Shown one piece after another: positions 16,584 through 17,637 of a stretch of 17,637 bases of DNA. Numbering within the stretch: position 1 is the stretch's first letter; every line of letters starts with the position of its first letter. The DNA is from UBA920 sp964424635 (lineage in GTDB: Bacteria > Patescibacteriota > Doudnabacteria > UBA920). The position numbers were made by a program, and so were the translations under genes. The DNA is taken from contig CAYRJC010000017.1 in assembly GCA_964424635.1 (NCBI GenBank), positions 1 to 17,637 of the forward strand, in the 5' to 3' direction. The notes beneath the pieces were generated by a model. It saw only the letters and a list, made by a program, of their open reading frames with translations. It did no database searches and was not told the origin of the DNA.

Positions 16584-16687
16584 AAACAATGAGATATGAC
16601 TCTAAGCGTACTTCATCGCCCAGCTGCCATTCACGCAGTGAATGAGCAGTGTAGCGATTCGGGAGCGTGAGTCATATCTCATTGTTT
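16584..16687. repeat. 104-bp element with perfect 19-bp terminal inverted repeats
   Basis: The arms AAACAATGAGATATGACTC (16584-16602) and its exact complement (16669-16687) enclose 66 bases that are clearly more GC-rich than the surroundings. The interior nests further: ATCGC/GCGAT (16615-16619 with 16654-16658), CTGC/GCAG (16624-16627 with 16646-16649), and CATTCAC/GTGAATG around a GCA loop (16628-16644). The whole can fold into one long hairpin or cruciform. It lies upstream of both the rpoB and ruvA promoters, so neither predicted transcript contains it. A MITE- or REP-like element, a small RNA, or a DNA structural element are all possible. No clear target-site duplication is seen. Confidence 0.7.
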
Positions 16688-16743
16688 CATAAAATATAAA
16701 GCATTATAAATAAAAACCATTGGGAACTTCAAAAAACAGACCG

Positions 16744-16752
16744 TGGTATAAT
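16744..16752 (+). promoter_or_regulatory. Extended -10 promoter of ruvA, leaderless mRNA expected
   Basis: TGG then TATAAT (16747-16752) is an extended -10. ATG 16761 follows after only eight bases, so the expected start (about 16759-16760) leaves essentially no 5' leader. No Shine-Dalgarno could fit. The -35 at normal spacing is weak. Confidence 0.65.
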
Positions 16753-16760
16753 TAGCACAT

Positions 16761-17324
16761 ATGATTGCTTATTTATCAGGTAAAATTCTTCAAAAAACCA
16801 GTCAATATATCATTTTATTAGGTGATAATAAGATTGGTTATAAGATTTTTGTTATCCCAGAAGTATTAGAGCAGCCTATAGGCAGCAATATAGAAACTTA
16901 TATTTACCATAAAAGCACAGATGAAGGACAAACCCTATTTGGAATGCCCAATTTCGAGTCTTTACTATTCTTCGAAATGCTAATTTCTGTTACTGGAGTA
17001 GGGCCCAAAATGGCTTTAACTATTATTTCTAGCTCTAAAATCGAGATTTTGCAGCAAGCAATAGTCAATGCTGACAGCGATATTTTTACTAGAATGTCAG
17101 GTGTTGGCAAAAAAACTGCAGAACGAATAATACTAGAGCTAAAAAATAAAGTATCTGGAGGAGTTTTGGATGGTATAAGTGTGGGAAGTAGCGATTTATT
17201 TGATGCCTTAACATCTTTAGGGTACAACCCTAGAGAAATCCGAGAAGCCATGGCAAAAATCGATAACTCACTAGACACAACCACTCAAATCAAAGAAGCT
17301 TTAAAATTAATCGGCAAATCATAG
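16761..17324 (+). CDS. ruvA: Holliday junction branch-migration protein RuvA
   Basis: This 187-residue protein is slightly shorter than E. coli RuvA (203). RuvA binds four-way DNA junctions as a tetramer and guides the RuvB motor in branch migration during recombinational repair. Domain I (about 1-62) begins MIAYLSGKI, the usual RuvA start, and forms the OB fold. Domain II (about 65-132) has two helix-hairpin-helix motifs, VTGVGPK (77-83) and MSGVGKKTAERII (112-124), which contact the DNA backbone. A short linker leads to domain III (about 144-187; LFDALTSLGYNPREI), the three-helix module that binds RuvB. Neither ruvB nor ruvC is next to it here. It is probably translated from a leaderless mRNA. 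The downstream gene starts 35 bases after the TAG stop on the same strand and may be co-transcribed. Confidence 0.96.
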   Translation: MIAYLSGKILQKTSQYIILLGDNKIGYKIFVIPEVLEQPIGSNIETYIYHKSTDEGQTLFGMPNFESLLFFEMLISVTGVGPKMALTIISSSKIEILQQAIVNADSDIFTRMSGVGKKTAERIILELKNKVSGGVLDGISVGSSDLFDALTSLGYNPREIREAMAKIDNSLDTTTQIKEALKLIGKS

Positions 17325-17358
17325 TTTTAATTTATATTTGAACTTTACAGATTCATCC

Positions 17359-17637
17359 ATGCAAATAATTAAGCTTACTGATCAACATAAAAAACAATAT
17401 GAAGAATTTGTATCCGCCCATAGTAGCGGTTCTTTTTTGCAAAGTTGGAGCTGGGGTGATTTTCAGATAAAAACAGGTAAAACAGTAATTCGTTATGGAA
17501 TTTTTAATGATGATAAAAAAATAATAGGAGTTGTTCAAATTTATAAAATAAAAATTCCTCATTTGCCCGGATATTACTTATACGCACCTTACGGTCCAAT
17601 TTTAAATACTGTATCCTTTATCAATGAGTTAACAAAA
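17359..17637 (+). CDS. FemAB-family peptidoglycan bridge-forming aminoacyltransferase (partial, N-terminal part)
   Basis: The 93 complete codons from ATG 17359 to the window edge contain no stop. The family signature SFLQSWSWGDFQ (25-36) is followed after a Gly by a beta-rich GNAT-like stretch (VIRYGIF, IIGVVQIYKIKIP) and YYLYAPYGPIL (72-82), the pattern of FemA/FemX/MurM-like proteins. These enzymes use aminoacyl-tRNA to add amino acids to the lipid II stem peptide, building the peptidoglycan cross-bridge on the inner face of the membrane. About 250 more residues would be expected beyond the window. No Shine-Dalgarno is visible. The amino acid added cannot be told from this part, and related GNAT proteins with other roles cannot be fully excluded. 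Confidence 0.85.
   Translation, partial: MQIIKLTDQHKKQYEEFVSAHSSGSFLQSWSWGDFQIKTGKTVIRYGIFNDDKKIIGVVQIYKIKIPHLPGYYLYAPYGPILNTVSFINELTK

Noticed and set aside
1..17637. CRISPR arrays, tRNA or rRNA genes, transposases, integrases
   Set aside because: I found no regularly spaced repeats, no tRNA-like cloverleaf, no rRNA sequence and no recombinase motifs on either strand by reading.

Overview
The window looks like a piece of a small-genome Patescibacteria (Candidate Phyla Radiation) chromosome. The grounds are an A+T-rich, standard-code sequence, compact RpoB/RpoC of bacterial type, and a large share of coding capacity given to Ser/Thr-rich secreted proteins and membrane-anchored DUF916-like proteins of kinds I associate with that group. 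This placement is recognition from memory of protein families, not a phylogeny. Most genes lack a visible Shine-Dalgarno sequence, and two appear to be leaderless.

Layout. Positions 1-2576 (minus) hold the 5' part of a giant secreted protein with VGIGTT-type repeats, cut off by the window edge. A 66-residue excisionase/MerR-type DNA-binding protein lies at 2715-2915 (minus). Its upstream region of about 390 bases carries a strong promoter, repeated ACTTAACAAA boxes and leader hairpins. Positions 3303-8605 (minus) form a cell-surface locus of two modules. The first, in reading order, is a Ser/Thr-rich secreted protein (7514-8605) followed by a DUF916-like membrane protein (6457-7503). The second is a fibronectin-III-like secreted protein (5260-6393) followed by two DUF916-like proteins (4303-5244 and 3303-4322). 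A GC-rich hairpin and a promoter ending exactly at the next ATG separate the modules. The two secreted proteins share a C-terminal domain and nearly the same last 15 residues.

Positions 8829-16244 (minus) are rpoB-rpoC, closed by a strong terminator at 8790-8818. Upstream of rpoB are a consensus sigma70-type promoter, a leader of about 260 bases with a terminator-like hairpin near its 5' end, and a perfect 10-bp hairpin touching the ribosome-binding site. Between this promoter and the divergent ruvA promoter sits a 104-bp element with perfect 19-bp inverted repeats, which neither predicted transcript covers. ruvA (16761-17324, plus) and the start of a FemAB-family peptidoglycan-bridge gene (17359 to the edge, plus) end the window.

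How it fits together: rpoBC is the core transcription machinery and ruvA is Holliday-junction repair. The 3.3-8.6 kb locus, the giant repeat protein and the FemAB protein all point to the cell envelope. The most interesting part is the twin-module locus, which resembles in outline the WxL/DUF916 surface systems of Firmicutes, with a different C-terminal signature on the secreted partners.
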